Assembly: GCA_900551435.1 (NCBI GenBank)
Contig: URVW01000039.1
Location: forward strand, 1-20,662
Source of the DNA: an uncultured Faecalibacterium sp.
GTDB lineage: Bacteria; Bacillota; Clostridia; Oscillospirales; Ruminococcaceae
DNA length: 20,662 nt
Direction: 5' to 3'
Under the pieces are notes generated by a model. The model saw only the letters and a list, made by a program, of their open reading frames with translations, was not told where the DNA came from and searched no databases. The position numbers and the translations under genes were made by a program. Positions 7,728-14,825 of the stretch are shown piece by piece. Every line of letters starts with the position of its first letter. Position 1 is the first letter of the stretch.

Positions 7728-7785
7728 TTCAAATTCCTCCATTCATTTCTCATGCAGAGCTTCCCAAAATCAACTCTGTGGGTCC

Positions 7786-7815
7786 ATCTTACTCCTTCTC
7801 CCGTATAGCTGTCAA
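7786..7815 (-). promoter_or_regulatory. Lipoprotein gene promoter
   Basis: On the minus strand TTGACA (7810-7815), 18 bp, TAAGAT (7786-7791). The leader is about 50 nt. Confidence 0.75.
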
Positions 7816-7875
7816 TTTCTTTTTGAAATTTCAGCGATATTCCAAAATCCTGCCGCTCCTTTTTCGCAGTTTGAC

Positions 7876-7918
7876 AACAAAAAACCGCCATGCAGTTTCA
7901 CAGCTGCACAGCGGTTTT
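7876..7918 (-). terminator. Terminator of the esterase/ATP-grasp operon
   Basis: On the minus strand AAAACCGCTGTGCAG pairs with CTGCATGGCGGTTTT (small internal mismatch), followed by a T-run and GTTGTC. It begins about 11 bases after the ATP-grasp stop codon. Confidence 0.85.
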
Positions 7919-7929
7919 GAGGGTCCGAT

Positions 7930-9297
7930 TTACTTCCGGTTCTTGGTCTTGGTCACGGCCTTGGTCGTGGTCTTTGCAACGGCCGTTGTCGGCTTAACGG
8001 CAGGGGAGAGGTTCGGCTTTTTGGTGATGGCCGTGGTCGGCTCACCAAGCGCCAGAACCTCGCTCAGTTCCTTCTGCACGGCGTCGTTGTTGGCGTCGGT
8101 GACGGCCAGAACGTCGGCGTAGAACTGCTCCATCTCCTCGCGGGTGGAGAAGGTCGCCACATACATCTGATTGCCCATCGCGCCGGACAGGGCATCGGGG
8201 ATGCGGTCCACCATCCGCATATTGTCCTGATACTTCTGCATCAGCTGCTCGTGGCTGTAGACGAAGTGCTTGCCGTCGCGGCGGCCCGCAAACGGGCAGT
8301 AGTAATGCTCGCCGACCGGCATATCCGTGCCGCCGAATGCGATCATATCGGCCCAAATCTTGTACACGTTGGTCGAGCGCGCAAAGTTGATCATATCGGG
8401 CGTGAAGCCGCCGCAGGGACGCATGTTGACTTCCAGCGCCACGATCTGGCCCTTTTCGCCCATGCTGGCCTGATCTTCGGTCATGCGGAAGAACTCGAAG
8501 TGGACGAAACGGCTCTTGACGCCAAAGCTCTTGACGGCGGCGCGGCCCGCAGCGCGGGTATCATCGGGCAGGTCCTTGATGATGTAGTAGATGGAGTTAT
8601 CATCGTTGTTCACGATGTCCATGATGGACACCGGGCTGACATTGCCCGCCTCAAAAATGGGGTTGCCGCTGCCGTCGATGATGGCATCGTAGCTGTTGAC
8701 CTCGGCGTGAACGAACTCCTCCATGATGTAGGAGACATCCGGGTGATTCAGCGCCTTATAGTTGAGGAAGGCTTTCAGCTCTTCTTCGTTGGCCAGCTTG
8801 TGGGTATCGGACGCACCCACGCCGTTGTCCGGCTTGACGACGACCGGATAGCCCACCTCTTTGATGAAGGTCTTGCAGCCTTCGAGGTCGTCCACCATGT
8901 GATAGCGGGCGGTGGCGATACCGGCCTTCTGGTAGTACTCCTTCATCTTGCTCTTATATTTGATGCGGGGCATATCCTCGGTCTGGAAGCCGCTGGTGAT
9001 GTGGAAGTCGGTGCGCAGGGCGGCGTCCCGCTCCAGCCAGTATTCGTTGTTGGACTCCAGCCAGTCGATGCGGCCATACTTGAAGGTGAAGAAAGCCACC
9101 GCGCGGTATACTTCGTCATAGTTTTCCAGACTGCCGACCTTGTAATACTCGTTCAGGCTGCCCTTCAGTTCGGGCTTCAGCTCATCATAGGGCTGATCGC
9201 CGATGCCCAGAACGTTCATGCCGTTGTTCTTCAGCTCGCGGCAGAACTGCCAGTAGTTGGTCGGGAAATTCGGGGAGATAAAGATAAAGTTGCTCAT
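7930..9297 (-). CDS. ATP-grasp domain protein (carboxylate-amine ligase-like)
   Basis: 455 residues. ATP-grasp enzymes activate a carboxylate as an acyl phosphate and join it to an amine or thiol. Visible features are an N-terminal Rossmann-like region (FIFISPNFP), the ATP-binding lysine strand GYPVVVKPDNGVGASDT (149-165), EEF in the hinge, and the metal-binding EVNMRPCGGFTPDM (289-302). The C-terminal 35 residues (after GEPTTAITKK) are a Lys/Thr/Ala-rich basic tail reminiscent of histone-like or AlgP-type tails and unlikely to be catalytic. Last gene of the operon with two esterases; the 90-bp gap upstream has no clear separate promoter. The ribosome binding site is GAGG, 12 bases upstream. 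Substrate unknown. Confidence 0.85.
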   Translation of the reverse strand: MSNFIFISPNFPTNYWQFCRELKNNGMNVLGIGDQPYDELKPELKGSLNEYYKVGSLENYDEVYRAVAFFTFKYGRIDWLESNNEYWLERDAALRTDFHITSGFQTEDMPRIKYKSKMKEYYQKAGIATARYHMVDDLEGCKTFIKEVGYPVVVKPDNGVGASDTHKLANEEELKAFLNYKALNHPDVSYIMEEFVHAEVNSYDAIIDGSGNPIFEAGNVSPVSIMDIVNNDDNSIYYIIKDLPDDTRAAGRAAVKSFGVKSRFVHFEFFRMTEDQASMGEKGQIVALEVNMRPCGGFTPDMINFARSTNVYKIWADMIAFGGTDMPVGEHYYCPFAGRRDGKHFVYSHEQLMQKYQDNMRMVDRIPDALSGAMGNQMYVATFSTREEMEQFYADVLAVTDANNDAVQKELSEVLALGEPTTAITKKPNLSPAVKPTTAVAKTTTKAVTKTKNRK

Positions 9298-9387
9298 GAT
9301 TTTTTGATTCCTCTTTGATACTTTCTGTCCCTGCCCAAAGGAGCAAGGCCCTCTATTTTACGAGAGACGCCCGCAAGACGGAGCGGT

Positions 9388-10140
9388 TCACCCCATCAGG
9401 TACGGCATATAATATACGACCTGCTGATACCACCAATCCCAATCGTGCTTGACGTCATAGCCCCACAGGTCCACCCAGACCGGGATGCCCTTCTGGTCGA
9501 AAATTTCCTTCAGGCGGCGGGTGGTGTCCGGCTGTTCCCAGTCGCCCTGACCGCAGCAGATGACCGCTTTTTTCTGCCGGAACAGGTCCATATAGGGGTG
9601 GTCGGTGGGGAAGTTGGCCATATAATCCACCGGCGAGTTCCGGTAGACGACCTCATCCATATAATCGCCGAAGCCGTATTTCGTGGTGTAGATGCCGCTG
9701 AGGGCAAGGCAGCCATCGAAAATTTCCGGGAAGCGCAGATACAGGTTGACCGCATGGGTCGCACCAAGGCTGCATCCGAAGGGGATGACGCCCGGGTCGC
9801 TGTCCCAGCCGTTGCGCTCCCGCGCGATATAGCGGATCTTCGGCACGGCCTCTTCAACGATGTAGCGGATCCACTGTTCATAGCGGCGGATGCGCCAATA
9901 GGGGTCGCCGTTGCTGTCAGACCACGTTTCCTTGTCCAGCGTGTCGATGGAAAGGACCATCAGCTGGCCGGACTCGATCCACGGAGCCAGCGTTCCCGCC
10001 ATATGGAAGTCCTCGAAATCGAAGAAGCGGCCATCCTGACAGGGGATGAACAGCATCGGGCGTCCGGCATGGCCGTAGACCTTGCATTCCATCTCGCGGC
10101 CGAGCGCGGGGCTGTAATCCTTGAAATATTGCGTTTCCAT
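9388..10140 (-). CDS. Alpha/beta-hydrolase-fold esterase family protein
   Basis: 250 residues, no signal peptide, so cytoplasmic. The nucleophile elbow is FGCSLGA with Ser124. A likely acid is Asp200 (CGQGDWEQ) and the base His232 (DVKHDWDWW), the usual order of the Esterase D / putative esterase family. It probably cleaves an ester or thioester; the substrate is unknown. The ATG at 10140 has AAGGAGG nine bases upstream. The gap to the upstream esterase gene is only 24 bp, so they are co-transcribed. It is a distant relative of that esterase (GCSLG against GSSMG), suggesting two steps or two substrates rather than a recent duplicate. Confidence 0.85.
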   Translation of the reverse strand: METQYFKDYSPALGREMECKVYGHAGRPMLFIPCQDGRFFDFEDFHMAGTLAPWIESGQLMVLSIDTLDKETWSDSNGDPYWRIRRYEQWIRYIVEEAVPKIRYIARERNGWDSDPGVIPFGCSLGATHAVNLYLRFPEIFDGCLALSGIYTTKYGFGDYMDEVVYRNSPVDYMANFPTDHPYMDLFRQKKAVICCGQGDWEQPDTTRRLKEIFDQKGIPVWVDLWGYDVKHDWDWWYQQVVYYMPYLMG

Positions 10141-10164
10141 GCTTCATTCCTCCTTGGAGAAGTT

Positions 10165-10932
10165 TCAGTCCAGTTCGTACATCAGGGTATGGAACACGAA
10201 CGGCAGCTGCTTTTCCCAGCTGGCTTCGCTGTGGGTCCCGCCGGGGACCAGACGGGCCGTCAGGTGGATGCCGCGGATCATGATCTTACTGCACATATCG
10301 GCAAAGCCTTTCCGCATCCCCTCGTGGTTGCCCATCTCGCGGGAGCCGTAATCCATGTAGAGCACCGTGCCGGGTTCCAGCTTGGCGCGGCCCACAAGGC
10401 CGCCGAGCTTTTCCGGCGCGACCCAGATGGAGGGCGACAGCGCCGCCGCACGGCTGAACACATCGTTGTGATTGAGCAGGGCATACAGGCTCATCAGGCC
10501 GCCCATCGAGCTGCCGCCGATAAAAGTGTGCTCCCGGTCGGGCAGGGTGCGGAAGTTGCGGTCGATGAAGGGCTTGAACCGGTGGATGAACCAGCTCATG
10601 GTCGCCGCGCCCTTGCCATCGAAGTGGCCGTAGGTGGGGTCATCGAACCGATAGGGCGAATACTCCACCAGACGCTCGTTGTTGGGGCCGGCGTTGCATT
10701 CCACGGCCGCCACGATGAGGGGCGTGTCGGTATAGTCCAGATAGTCTGCCACGCCCCAGCTCTTGCCGTAGGTGGCATCCTCGTCGAAGAACACGTTCTG
10801 CCCGTCGAACATATACAGCACCGGATAGCGGCGGTCCGGCTGGGACTCGTACATGGTGGGCAGATAGACATAGACTCTGCGCTGCTCGGTCCCGTTGACG
10901 GCCGGGTAGCTGACGCTCCATTTTTTGATCAT
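10165..10932 (-). CDS. Alpha/beta-hydrolase esterase (Esterase D / enterochelin-esterase-like)
   Basis: 255 residues, no signal peptide. The fold signatures are YVYLPTMYE, YPVLYMFDGQNVFFDE (37-51), IGGSSMGGLMSLYAL with nucleophile Ser142, Asp194 in LYMDYGSRE and His234 in GGTHSEASWE. This arrangement matches Esterase D and IroE/Fes-like hydrolases of siderophore or glutathione esters. The start at 10932 is chosen because GAGGG lies nine bases upstream; an in-frame ATG at 10950 is too close to the same site. First gene of the operon, with its promoter just upstream. Residues 46-101, with many aromatics and Asp, may form a lid over the active site. Confidence 0.85.
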   Translation of the reverse strand: MIKKWSVSYPAVNGTEQRRVYVYLPTMYESQPDRRYPVLYMFDGQNVFFDEDATYGKSWGVADYLDYTDTPLIVAAVECNAGPNNERLVEYSPYRFDDPTYGHFDGKGAATMSWFIHRFKPFIDRNFRTLPDREHTFIGGSSMGGLMSLYALLNHNDVFSRAAALSPSIWVAPEKLGGLVGRAKLEPGTVLYMDYGSREMGNHEGMRKGFADMCSKIMIRGIHLTARLVPGGTHSEASWEKQLPFVFHTLMYELD

Positions 10933-10969
10933 GATCCTGTTCCCTCTCATTTTCGTTTACTGTATGCTT

Positions 10970-10998
10970 AGTCTAGCACCACTGGGAGGGAAATTCAA
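10970..10998 (-). promoter_or_regulatory. Promoter of the esterase/ATP-grasp operon
   Basis: On the minus strand TTGAAT (10993-10998), 17 bp, TAGACT (10970-10975) with TGC before the -10. Confidence 0.65.
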
Positions 10999-11029
10999 TT
11001 CCCGGATGCATCCTTGCCGCGCCGATACA

Positions 11030-11066
11030 GCAAACGCCGTCCGGTAAGCTGCCGGACGGCGTTTGC
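11030..11066 (-). terminator. Perfect 15-bp hairpin after ilvE
   Basis: GCAAACGCCGTCCGG pairs completely with CCGGACGGCGTTTGC around a seven-base loop, 21 bases after the ilvE stop. There is no long T-run after it, only TTT within the stem and TGTAT behind it, so termination efficiency is uncertain. Confidence 0.65.
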
Positions 11067-11087
11067 AGAAGTTCCCGACAGGGGAGA

Positions 11088-12167
11088 TCAATACTTCTTT
11101 TCGACCGGAACGATCCAGCCCTTGGTGTCGGGCAGCTTGCCCCACTGCATGCCGGTCATGGTGTCATACAGCTTCTGGGTGACAGGGCCGATCTTGCCGT
11201 CGCCGATGTAAGCGTGCTCGCCCTTCCAGACCAGCTCCTTGACCGGAGAAACAACGGCTGCCGTACCCGTGCCAAAGACCTCTTCCAGCTTGCCTTCGCG
11301 GGCAGCCTGCATGATGTCAGCGATGGCCAGCTTGCCCTCGATGACCTCATAGCCCCAATCCTTCAGCAGCTCGATGCAGCTGCGGCGGGTGACACCCGGC
11401 AGGACCGTGCCGACGGTGGCAGCGGTGTACACCTTGCCGTCGATCTTGAACATGATGTTCATGCTGCCGACTTCCTCGACGTACTTCTTCTCGACGCCGT
11501 CCAGCCACAGGACCTGTGCATAGCCCTGCTCCTCGGCCAGCTCGCCGGCCTTGATGGAAGCCGCATAGTTGCCGCCGCACTTGGTGAAGCCGGTCAGGCC
11601 GGGAGCGGCACGGATATACTCATCTTCAACATAGATGCGGACGGGGTCGATGCCCTCGGCATAGTAAGCACCCGAGGGAGCGCAGATGATGCAGAAGATA
11701 TAGTGCTTGGAAGCGTGGACGCCCAGACCCACATCGTTTGCGAACACGAAGGGACGGATGTACAGAGAAGCGCCGTCCGTATGGGGGACCCAGTCGCGGT
11801 CCACATCCACCAGAGCCTCGACGGCCTGAATGTAGTCCTCAACGGGGATCTTGGGGATGCACAGACGGTCTGCAGAATCCTGCATCCGCTTTGCGTTGCA
11901 GTCGGGGCGGAACAGCTGGATGGTGTCGTCAGCCGTGCGGTAAGCCTTCATGCCCTCAAAGATCTCCTGTGCGTAATGGAACACGACCGTTGCCGGGTCC
12001 AGCGGGAACGGAGCATAGGGAACGATGCGGGCATCGTGCCAGCCTTCGCCCTCGGTGTAGTCCATGACGAACATATGGTCCGTGAACTTCTTGCCGAAGC
12101 CGAGCTTCGTTTCGTCCTGCGGTTTTTCTTTCGGACTGGTGGTCCGGGTGATCTTGATATCCAACAT
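11088..12167 (-). CDS. ilvE: Branched-chain amino acid aminotransferase
   Basis: 359 residues, the usual size of the BCAT-II form. It transfers the amino group between glutamate and leucine, isoleucine or valine, using pyridoxal phosphate, in the cytoplasm. Visible motifs are the family N-terminal part (FGKKFTDHMF, YAQEIFEGMKAYR), Lys196 in GFTKCGGNYAASIKAG that should hold the cofactor, EEVGSMN (231-237) which contacts the pyridine nitrogen, and GTGTAAVVSPV near the C-terminus. The start at 12167 has GAGGG ten bases upstream; an in-frame ATG at 12221 has no good site. Monocistronic with its own promoter. Confidence 0.96.
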   Translation of the reverse strand: MLDIKITRTTSPKEKPQDETKLGFGKKFTDHMFVMDYTEGEGWHDARIVPYAPFPLDPATVVFHYAQEIFEGMKAYRTADDTIQLFRPDCNAKRMQDSADRLCIPKIPVEDYIQAVEALVDVDRDWVPHTDGASLYIRPFVFANDVGLGVHASKHYIFCIICAPSGAYYAEGIDPVRIYVEDEYIRAAPGLTGFTKCGGNYAASIKAGELAEEQGYAQVLWLDGVEKKYVEEVGSMNIMFKIDGKVYTAATVGTVLPGVTRRSCIELLKDWGYEVIEGKLAIADIMQAAREGKLEEVFGTGTAAVVSPVKELVWKGEHAYIGDGKIGPVTQKLYDTMTGMQWGKLPDTKGWIVPVEKKY

Positions 12168-12252
12168 GATAAATATTCCCTCTTTTCTGATCTCACACAG
12201 CTGCCATGCGCGGCTCAGCACCCGCGCCTGAAGATGCCGAATGTTGCTTTCT

Positions 12253-12280
12253 ATTATAATATCATGAAATGATTTTGCAA
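12253..12280 (-). promoter_or_regulatory. ilvE promoter
   Basis: On the minus strand TTGCAA (12275-12280), 16 bp, TATAAT (12253-12258). The leader of about 80 nt holds a small GC hairpin (GCGCGG/CCGCGC). No T-box or other known riboswitch is seen. Confidence 0.7.
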
Positions 12281-12329
12281 GGAATCAAAAAATCTTTCAT
12301 GTTTGGGGGCTGTAAGTTGTCGCAAATTG

Positions 12330-12338
12330 TGATATTAT
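12330..12338 (+). promoter_or_regulatory. Possible extended -10 for the HAD gene
   Basis: TGATATTAT matches an extended -10, but there is no clear -35. It lies just before the interspersed repeat, so the repeat would be transcribed as the leader. Confidence 0.3.
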
Positions 12339-12348
12339 TTTTGTGAGT

Positions 12349-12475
12349 TACCCTCTCAGGCGCTTCGCGCCAGCTCTCCCAAAGGGCGAGCCATTGGCAG
12401 ACCGGGTAAGTTTTATGGTTTCGCCCTGCTGGCTCCGACGGCAAAGTGCCCTGCGCACAAGGGCAGATGCATGGA
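12349..12475. repeat. Interspersed palindromic repeat in the leader of the HAD gene
   Basis: A run of short stems: GGCGC-TTC-GCGCC, then GCTC-TCCC / GGG-CGAGC around AA, then TGCCCT/AGGGCA near the right end. The wording CCCTCTCAGGCGCTTCGCGC followed by AGCTCTCCCAAAGGG is of a kind I associate with an abundant repeat in Faecalibacterium and relatives. Only one copy is in this window, so the family assignment rests on memory. Confidence 0.55.
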
Positions 12476-12487
12476 AAGGAAAATCTT

Positions 12488-13141
12488 ATGATAAACGGTG
12501 TAATTTTTGATATGGACGGCCTGATGTTCGACACCGAGCGGATGTGGGCCACCTTCTGGGAGCCAGCCCTTGCGGCGCTGGGGCTTCCTTATAAAGAGGG
12601 CCTTGCGGAAGCCGAGCGCGGCACAGCCGGGGAGACTTCGCGGAAGATCGTCCGCAGCTTTTACGGCGAGGACTGCGACGCAAATGCCGTCATCGACAGC
12701 CTTCACCGGGTCGCCGACGAGGAATTCAAGAAGCCGGTCCCCAAAAAGCCGGGTCTCGACGAGCTGCTGGCATGGCTGGACGCGAACCGCATCCCCATGG
12801 CCGTGGCATCTTCCAGCCGGGTGCACGTCATTCAGGGCAACCTCGACAACTGGGGCCTGACCCATTATTTCAAAGCTCTGGTCAGCGGCCAGCAGGTCCA
12901 GCGTTCCAAGCCGGACCCGGAGATCTTCCTGCTGGCGGCGGAACAGATCGGCGTGGACCCGAAACATTGTCTGGTCCTTGAGGACAGCTACAACGGCGTC
13001 CGGGCCGGTGCGGCGGGCGGCTTCGTCACCGTCATGGTCCCGGACCTTCTGCCCGCAGACGACGAGATGCGCCGTCTGTACACCGCCGAGTGCAGGGACC
13101 TGCATGAGGTGCTGGACGGGCTGAAGAACAAACGCTGGTGA
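12488..13141 (+). CDS. HAD superfamily hydrolase, beta-phosphoglucomutase-like
   Basis: 217 residues. Motif I is FDMDGLMFDTE (Asp8 nucleophile, Asp10 acid/base), followed by a helical cap, motif II AVASSS, the motif III lysine in RSKPDPEIF, and motif IV LVLEDSYNGVRAGAAGG. It should remove phosphate from, or isomerise, a small phosphorylated metabolite such as a sugar phosphate; the substrate cannot be read from sequence. The start at 12488 has AAGGA seven bases upstream; a longer in-frame start at 12446 would lie inside the repeat and is rejected. A perfect hairpin follows. Confidence 0.9.
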   Translation: MINGVIFDMDGLMFDTERMWATFWEPALAALGLPYKEGLAEAERGTAGETSRKIVRSFYGEDCDANAVIDSLHRVADEEFKKPVPKKPGLDELLAWLDANRIPMAVASSSRVHVIQGNLDNWGLTHYFKALVSGQQVQRSKPDPEIFLLAAEQIGVDPKHCLVLEDSYNGVRAGAAGGFVTVMVPDLLPADDEMRRLYTAECRDLHEVLDGLKNKRW

Positions 13142-13158
13142 GCTTTTTTGATTTTTAT

Positions 13159-13216
13159 CGCAAGAGGGCGGAGTCCGTTTGGACTCCGCCCTCTTGCGGT
13201 GAGAAATATATTTTTT
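13159..13216 (+). terminator. Terminator of the HAD gene
   Basis: A perfect 18-bp stem, CGCAAGAGGGCGGAGTCC with its complement, around a GTTT loop (13159-13198). The T-run comes somewhat late (ATATATTTTTT). Confidence 0.75.
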
Positions 13217-13280
13217 CTGCTCTGGCCAAGCATTTCAGCAATGTGAATCAAAGTCCCCTTGAAAAGTTTTGATTTCCCTC

Positions 13281-13309
13281 TTGACAGGAAAAAGGCCCTC
13301 TTTTATAAT
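13281..13309 (+). promoter_or_regulatory. Consensus promoter of the Tp47-like gene
   Basis: TTGACA (13281-13286), exactly 17 bp, TATAAT (13304-13309). A perfect sigma-A promoter, so strong expression is expected. Confidence 0.9.
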
Positions 13310-13320
13310 ATGCATGTCGG

Positions 13321-13388
13321 TTAGTGATTACTAAGTAAAGCCGATTTTCTTTTGCATCAAGAGTTAGTTTATCCTAACAAATCGGCTT
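13321..13388 (+). promoter_or_regulatory. Structured 5' leader of the Tp47-like gene
   Basis: The palindrome TTAGTGATTACTAA (13321-13334) sits a few bases after the expected start point. Then AAGCCGATTT (13338-13347) pairs with AAATCGGCTT (13379-13388), enclosing GTTAG/CTAAC. It probably stabilises the mRNA or binds a regulator; no known riboswitch is recognised. Confidence 0.6.
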
Positions 13389-13412
13389 CTATCAGAAGAA
13401 AGGAGTGTTTTC

Positions 13413-14741
13413 ATGAAACCGAAGAAACTGCTTTCGCTGTTGCTGTCTCTGGCAATGGCCTTCAGCCTGATCTCAACGACTGCTTTCGCGGCAGGACCCG
13501 ATGCTTCCGAGAACGGATTCTTCCAGCAGATCATCGACAGCCTGACTGGAAATAAGTACACCTATGTGTACGCTGCTCTGACCTGGGACCAGTACTGGGC
13601 AGGGGAGAATGTGTATGCCGCTGGCAGCACCGCTTCTTCCGACCAGCTGGACAGCCACGATGAGTACGACAAGGGCGCATTCGACGCTGTTTCCCGCGCT
13701 ACTGCCAACCACGGTCTGCACCGCGGCAGCTTCCAGCAGACGGCTGTGATCTATGCCGCCGATGGCAGCACCTGCACCGTCTCTCACTGGTCTACCGATG
13801 GCAAGACCATCTACCTGACCGATGGCACGACCGTCGGCTGGAACCGTGGCACGATCACCAAGGCAGACGGCTCTACCGTGAAGATGGATCACTATGAGAT
13901 CACCGGCACGAAGTACGTCCCCGTCCGCGTTGCGACCAAGGATCTGGACGACTTCTGCTCCAAGTTCACCGTCGTCAAGAACGGTGAGCAGCTGGTCGGC
14001 GGCTACTCTGAAAACAAGCTCTCTTCTTACGTTCTGACCGCTGCGGTCGATAAGGACACCAACGGCCTGAAGTACGCCACCAAGAGCGGCGACACCTACA
14101 CCTTCTCCGCTGCACACAACGGCACTGGTTCCGGCGTTGCTGAGGAAGCTCAGAAGACCGCCAGCGACATCACCGTCAATGTGAGAAGCGGCAGCGATGT
14201 GGGCAGCTTCGGCGAGACCATCCGTGTGGACCTGAACGGCAACTACGGCGAGCTGGGTTCCCGGATGCAGTCTGTTGTCTGGACCTACTACGGCGATGAC
14301 AGCACCTACACCAACGCAAAGGCTTCCTACGGCACGAAGTTCGCCGGCGACAACTGGATGCACAAGTCCATGGGCATCCAGCTGGGCCTGACCGACTCTC
14401 TGCGTGCTCAGTTCCCCGAGGGGACCGATGGCACGGGCTACTGGACCATCACCCTGCGTGCTCTGGGCTATGCTGACACCGTCATCCAGTTCCAGGTCAC
14501 CGCGGACAACATCGCAAAGCACGAGCTGGCCAGCGACGCTGACCGTGCTGCTCTGCAGGCTGTTGTCAACGAGGCTTCTGCAAAGGTCAAGTCTCAGTAC
14601 ACCGCTGCAAGCTATGCAAACCTCGAGACCGAGCTGGACGAGAGCGTTGAGCTGCTGAGCAAGGCGACCCTCTACAAGGCTGCTGCTCTGGAGCAGGTCA
14701 CCCACCTGACCGAGGCTCTGCAGAACCTGCAGGCTGCCTGA
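13413..14741 (+). CDS. Secreted protein with penicillin-binding Tp47-like domain and FIVAR-like C-terminus
   Basis: 442 residues. Signal peptide 1-26 (MKPKKLLSLLLSLAMAFS, cut near AFA|AGP). The region KYTYVYAALTWDQYWAGE (about 48-65), DSHDEYDKGAFDAVSRAT and HGLHRGSFQ is of the kind annotated as Tp47 (Treponema 47-kDa penicillin-binding lipoprotein) domains in gut Firmicutes. A Gly/Thr-rich beta region follows. Residues about 365-440 are helical and resemble a FIVAR domain (ADRAALQAVVNEA, YTAASYANLETELDE). There is no LPXTG or lipobox, so it is probably released or wall-bound. Lies just upstream of the FMN-domain operon with a hairpin between. The product name is family-based; penicillin binding is not shown. 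Confidence 0.75.
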   Translation: MKPKKLLSLLLSLAMAFSLISTTAFAAGPDASENGFFQQIIDSLTGNKYTYVYAALTWDQYWAGENVYAAGSTASSDQLDSHDEYDKGAFDAVSRATANHGLHRGSFQQTAVIYAADGSTCTVSHWSTDGKTIYLTDGTTVGWNRGTITKADGSTVKMDHYEITGTKYVPVRVATKDLDDFCSKFTVVKNGEQLVGGYSENKLSSYVLTAAVDKDTNGLKYATKSGDTYTFSAAHNGTGSGVAEEAQKTASDITVNVRSGSDVGSFGETIRVDLNGNYGELGSRMQSVVWTYYGDDSTYTNAKASYGTKFAGDNWMHKSMGIQLGLTDSLRAQFPEGTDGTGYWTITLRALGYADTVIQFQVTADNIAKHELASDADRAALQAVVNEASAKVKSQYTAASYANLETELDESVELLSKATLYKAAALEQVTHLTEALQNLQAA

Positions 14742-14770
14742 CGCATCATCCCAAACGGAACAAACCTACA

Positions 14771-14804
14771 ACAAGGTCGCCCCAGCCGGGGTGACCTTGT
14801 TTTC
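14771..14804 (+). terminator. Terminator or attenuator between the Tp47-like gene and the FMN operon
   Basis: ACAAGGTC-CCCC pairs with GGGG-GACCTTGT (a G/T pair between) around AGCC, followed by TTTCC. I see no second promoter in the 85-bp gap, so the downstream operon may be expressed by partial readthrough. Confidence 0.75.
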
Positions 14805-14825
14805 CATGTCTGAGGAGGGAAACTC

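Noticed and set aside
12168..12252. T-box or leucine attenuator in the ilvE leader
   Set aside because: The leader is short, with no T-box consensus, no run of branched-chain codons and no terminator before the start codon.
13473..14705. A 410-codon minus-strand frame opposite the Tp47-like gene
   Set aside because: Shadow of a real gene that has promoter, RBS and signal peptide.
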